This document shows positions 34,893 through 37,281 of a DNA stretch of 37,281 nucleotides, piece after piece. Origin of the DNA: Saprospiraceae bacterium (lineage in GTDB: Bacteria > Bacteroidota > Bacteroidia > Chitinophagales > Saprospiraceae); NCBI GenBank assembly GCA_015490175.1, contig WFYJ01000049.1, positions 1 to 37,281 on the forward strand, read 5' to 3'. The stretch's first letter is position 1. Each line of letters opens with the position of its first letter. The position numbers and the translations under genes are program-made. A model generated the notes under the pieces. It ran no database searches. It had not been told where the DNA came from and worked only from the letters and a program-made list of their open reading frames with translations.

Positions 34893-35723
34893 TCACTGTT
34901 CCTCGTAGCGCTCCATCACGTTCCAGTTGACCTGCCACTCCGGGGGCTCCACCTTGGCATTGCGATCGCTCATGGCATTGAGCAAGCGCTGCACGCGTCG
35001 CACAGCTTCGATCTCATAGGTGCGTGCCTCCTCGAAGCTCAATTGCCGCCCGCTGTCGGGGGGCGGCGGTGCCGGCCTGACGTCCAGCCCTTGGCCGTAG
35101 CGCACGTCTTTGGCGGCAAAAGCTACCTCGCCAAGCGCGTCTCGAGCCTCGATGACCAGGCCGGGCAGGCCCATCAACTTCCAGGGGCCCAACGGCACGG
35201 GCACGGCACGGGTGAACCAGACCGTCCAATCGCGTCCGCGAAAACGGGCCGTGGCCATCTGGCAGCGGTAAGGACCGATGATGCGCATGCTGTCGTGAAG
35301 CACCCAGTCAATACGAGGTAACGGCTCTCGATGCCACACCTTTTCATTTTCTATCAGGCGCCGCACGATAAAGAAGCCCGAATCCAGGTTCGTATAGACC
35401 ATTTCGCCCAGCGAGTCGCGCTCGTAGCACTCGAGAGGCGCGCCCTTGTATTCCCATTTTACATAGTCTGAGGCATATGATGTGACGACGCTCAGGGTAT
35501 GGTCGCCTACATTGCCCAGGTAGTCCTTGCAAACCATGCCCTCAGGGCCGCGGCTGTGGAAGAAGACCGCTTCGGGCAAACGAAACTGCAGGGTAGCTTC
35601 CCGCTCGATGGGAATGCCTCGCAGGTTGAGGTAAAAATAGTAGATCACCTCGCCGGCAGGCGACTGGCTCCACGCTACGCATCCCAGTACGCCAAGCAAA
35701 GAAGTCAGCAACCATCGTTTCAT
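34893..35723 (-). CDS. GLPGLI family protein
   Basis: A 276-residue secreted protein with signal peptide (WLLTSLLGVLGCVAWSQ). The family signature is clear: GPWKLMGLPGLVIEARD, about two thirds in, preceded by RDWTVWFTRAVPVP. The family is confined to Bacteroidota and of unknown function; members often lie next to a TonB-receptor-like barrel with a carboxypeptidase-regulatory domain, exactly as here. Several Cys are spread through the sequence (VCKDY, LECYERD, YRCQMA). The start was chosen at 35723, in front of the signal peptide. The gene is 25 bp after the end of one ten-cysteine protein gene and 48 bp ahead of the barrel gene, so these three are almost certainly co-transcribed. Confidence 0.93.
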   Translation of the reverse strand: MKRWLLTSLLGVLGCVAWSQSPAGEVIYYFYLNLRGIPIEREATLQFRLPEAVFFHSRGPEGMVCKDYLGNVGDHTLSVVTSYASDYVKWEYKGAPLECYERDSLGEMVYTNLDSGFFIVRRLIENEKVWHREPLPRIDWVLHDSMRIIGPYRCQMATARFRGRDWTVWFTRAVPVPLGPWKLMGLPGLVIEARDALGEVAFAAKDVRYGQGLDVRPAPPPPDSGRQLSFEEARTYEIEAVRRVQRLLNAMSDRNAKVEPPEWQVNWNVMERYEEQ

Positions 35724-35748
35724 GAAGCCGCAATTTTGGTGGTGTGCA

Positions 35749-36207
35749 CTACTCTCCGGGCACAAGCGCCATCAGCCGCTCGAGGGTGGTTGCGTCCAGC
35801 AGCATCATGTCCTGGTTGAAAGCAATGAGCACTTTGGCCACATCCGGATCGCCCGCAACCGCCCCGCGGCGAATCGCTTCCAGTTTCTCTGTCAGGGCCG
35901 GCGCCACCCCTGCCTGGCTCTCTTCCAGAATGCGCCGCACCGCATCGAGCTGCTCGTCGGGGGCGAGCACAACCAGCGGTGGTTCCTCGCAACCCAGGCA
36001 TTGACACACACATCCGAGGAAATAGCCGCTGCACCCGCATCCCGAGCAGGAAGGCGGACATTGGCGGGTGCATTCGCCACCCAGGACACTCGCCCCTGTA
36101 CAGGGCGCTGGCGTCTCCGAAATTTTGTCTGTGGCATCCGGAGAGGCAGGACAGCCACTCCATACCATTGCAAAGAGCAAGGCCACAGCAATGAGATTGC
36201 TTTTCAT
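35749..36207 (-). CDS. Secreted ten-cysteine protein A
   Basis: I do not know a named family for this 152-residue protein. It has a signal peptide (SNLIAVALLFAMVWSGC), whose Cys may be a lipobox (WSGC), although the -3 residue is unusual. Residues about 36-73 hold a dense Cys block: C-x6-GG-x-C-x3-CP-x2-C-x2-C-x-C-x-G-x3-G-C-x-C-x-C-x-G-C, ten Cys in all. A predicted helical C-terminal domain follows (PDEQLDAVRRILEESQ, ALTEKLEAIRR, TTLERLMALVPGE). The paralogue upstream at 36399-36872 has the same ten Cys at identical spacing. Proposed roles are metal binding, a folded secreted ligand, or a surface lipoprotein. It is separated by 25 bp from the GLPGLI gene. Confidence 0.85.
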   Translation of the reverse strand: MKSNLIAVALLFAMVWSGCPASPDATDKISETPAPCTGASVLGGECTRQCPPSCSGCGCSGYFLGCVCQCLGCEEPPLVVLAPDEQLDAVRRILEESQAGVAPALTEKLEAIRRGAVAGDPDVAKVLIAFNQDMMLLDATTLERLMALVPGE

Positions 36208-36398
36208 GGGGAATGGCCACTTTGGTTTCAGAAAAAAGCCGTCGGGCTGCCAAAAAGTATATCTCCCTCGACTTTTTGCAAAAGCCCATCACCTGAAGGA
36301 GGTTGCGGCGCACACACGCCTGGCAAAGAACAAAGCACAGGGGTGTTTACCCCCCTCTGACGTCCAAACAGTATTTCGGAAGGGATGAAGGCATGCAC

Positions 36399-36872
36399 TC
36401 AACGAGTGCCCTTGCCTTCTTTCAATTCACTGGCAGTAGCCGGAGGCAGTTGGGCCACGAGTTCGTCCAGCAAGATCAGTTTCTCCTTGATTGCTTCCGG
36501 CGATATTGCCGGATCCAACAGTTCCAGCTCGTTGAGTTGCTCGATGATTTGAAGGGCTACTTCAGAACCATCGAGCGCCAGCAGCGATTTTGCTTTCTGC
36601 AATACCTCCCGCGGTGCAACGTCCACTTGGATGAATGCCTGCTCACTGCCACCGCACCCGATACACTCACACGAGCAGCCAAAAGTATGACCGGTACACT
36701 GGCAGGCTGCACATTCATCGGGACAGGTAATTGAGCAACTGCCACCCAGATCGCCAGTGGCTGAACAAGATTTTCCCTCTATTCCCGAATAAACAGACGT
36801 GTGTGGTACAACGGGCAGAAAGTACCAGAAACCGAACATGAGCGAAAAAGCGCTGATCAGTAGCGTTTTCAT
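36399..36872 (-). CDS. Secreted ten-cysteine protein B
   Basis: Paralogue of the protein at 35749-36207, 157 residues from the ATG at 36872. The N-terminus is a signal peptide or anchor (LLISAFSLMFGFWYFLPVV). The Cys block at residues about 36-73 reads C-x6-GG-x-C-x3-CP-x2-C-x2-C-x-C-x-G-x3-G-C-x-C-x-C-x-G-C, spacing identical to A, while residues between the Cys differ. A helical C-terminal part follows (VAPREVLQKAKSLLALDG, ALQIIEQLNELELLDP, IKEKLILLDELVAQLPP). It lacks a convincing lipobox. It is the first gene of the cassette on this strand; the 191-bp gap to A holds only a small GGGGT/ACCCC hairpin (about 36335-36351). A leader hairpin lies upstream. Confidence 0.85.
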   Translation of the reverse strand: MKTLLISAFSLMFGFWYFLPVVPHTSVYSGIEGKSCSATGDLGGSCSITCPDECAACQCTGHTFGCSCECIGCGGSEQAFIQVDVAPREVLQKAKSLLALDGSEVALQIIEQLNELELLDPAISPEAIKEKLILLDELVAQLPPATASELKEGKGTR

Positions 36873-36918
36873 GACTGAAAGTTTTGGGGTTAAAAAAATT
36901 TGATTTCCCGGCACCGGC

Positions 36919-36945
36919 GCCTTGCAAAAAACAAATTTGCAAGGC
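36919..36945 (-). promoter_or_regulatory. 10-bp stem hairpin in the leader of the ten-cysteine cassette
   Basis: GCCTTGCAAA (36919-36928) pairs perfectly with TTTGCAAGGC (36936-36945) around a 7-nt loop, 47-73 bp before the ATG of ten-cysteine protein B. There is no T-run on the minus strand directly after it. It could be an operator, a leader RNA structure or a message stabiliser. Two GTATAAAA words (near 36970 and 36991) lie upstream of it. Confidence 0.5.
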
Positions 36946-36999
36946 ATTTACAAAGAAAAAAAATCGTTTGTATAAAAAACCCTGCATTTCGTATAAAAA

Positions 37000-37281
37000 G
37001 AGGAACCGAGGATTCAAGGATCGAGCCTGCTGAAAGAAGGCCGTGACGCGTAACGACCCCGAGTTCCGGGGCAAGCAGTGACATCGTAACGCGTGACGCG
37101 TGAGATCATAATATACCCAACGCAATTCGGTTCGGGAATTTTTGACGATGGTCAATGGACGATTTTCCGAGATGGAGAGAGGAGAGATGGAGTGAGGGAG
37201 TGACCGAGCGCGCAAACTGCGTCAACGCTGCGTTTTCTGCGGCCGAAGGCTGCGGTTTCAATGGATGAGGAACCGAGGAAC
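37000..37281. repeat. Repeat island F at the right edge
   Basis: Contents: GAGGAACCGAGGATTCAAGG and GCCTGCTGAAA (inverted relative to islands D and E); 7-bp GT[G/A]ACGC words near 37043-37052 and 37087-37101; CGCAATTCGGTTCGGGAATT; and the block 37133-37268, an inverted copy of 21171-21312. No gene is seen from 36873 to 37281. The island runs to the window edge, so its full extent is unknown. Confidence 0.75.

Noticed and set aside
36335-36351. Terminator between the two ten-cysteine genes
   Set aside because: The GGGGT/ACCCC stem is only five base pairs and is not followed by a T-run on the minus strand.
1-37281. tRNA, rRNA, tmRNA or riboswitch genes
   Set aside because: Gaps were read for the conserved T-loop and other core words and none gave a convincing fold.

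Overview
The window is GC-rich chromosomal DNA from a member of the Bacteroidota. Supporting signs are a type IX secretion-type C-terminal domain on a phosphoesterase, a GLPGLI-family protein beside a carboxypeptidase-regulatory/beta-barrel outer-membrane protein, the hemD-DUF4271 gene pair, three identical TACCTTTG boxes matching the Bacteroidota -7 consensus (TAnnTTTG) upstream of genes, and few Shine-Dalgarno sites. A high-GC lineage such as the Saprospiria is a guess, not shown.

Layout. 0-3 kb: fdhD behind a secreted phosphoesterase (both minus). 3-6 kb: glyA and an unrecognised secreted Gln-rich protein (plus), closed by a hairpin terminator. 6-15.2 kb (minus): a KamA-type radical SAM protein, a TonB-dependent receptor, a hemolysin III-type membrane protein, mnmG, a CoA-pyrophosphatase-type NUDIX enzyme, hemD and a DUF4271 membrane protein. 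15.5-20.7 kb: a sterol-desaturase-family oxygenase, a LolA-like carrier, an ElaA-type acetyltransferase and a membrane-spanning patatin. 21.3-24.2 kb: dprA, an SH3b protein and galE. 25-30 kb: a tight plus-strand operon purH-coaX-barrel protein-TPR protein, with a recognisable promoter and a strong terminator. 30.4-32 kb: a secreted M28 peptidase. 32.1-36.9 kb (minus): an apparent four-gene cassette of two paralogous secreted ten-cysteine proteins, a GLPGLI protein and a large TonB-receptor-like barrel.

Most of the genes are housekeeping. Three things stand out. (1) A short family of related words, CTT[T/C/G]CG[C/G or nothing]CAAA, occurs about 29 times on both strands, inside genes, between genes and over start codons. 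It behaves like an uptake-type or otherwise genome-marking word. (2) The ten-cysteine/GLPGLI/barrel cassette looks like an undescribed envelope system. (3) The long gene-free gaps (18.0-18.5, 20.7-21.3, 24.2-25.0, 30.0-30.4 and 36.9-37.3 kb) are built from the same interchangeable repeat modules, including a 17-bp hairpin-forming tandem unit that varies in copy number from gap to gap.

No tRNA, rRNA, CRISPR array, transposase or phage gene was seen. All positions and counts come from reading by eye; no database search was run.
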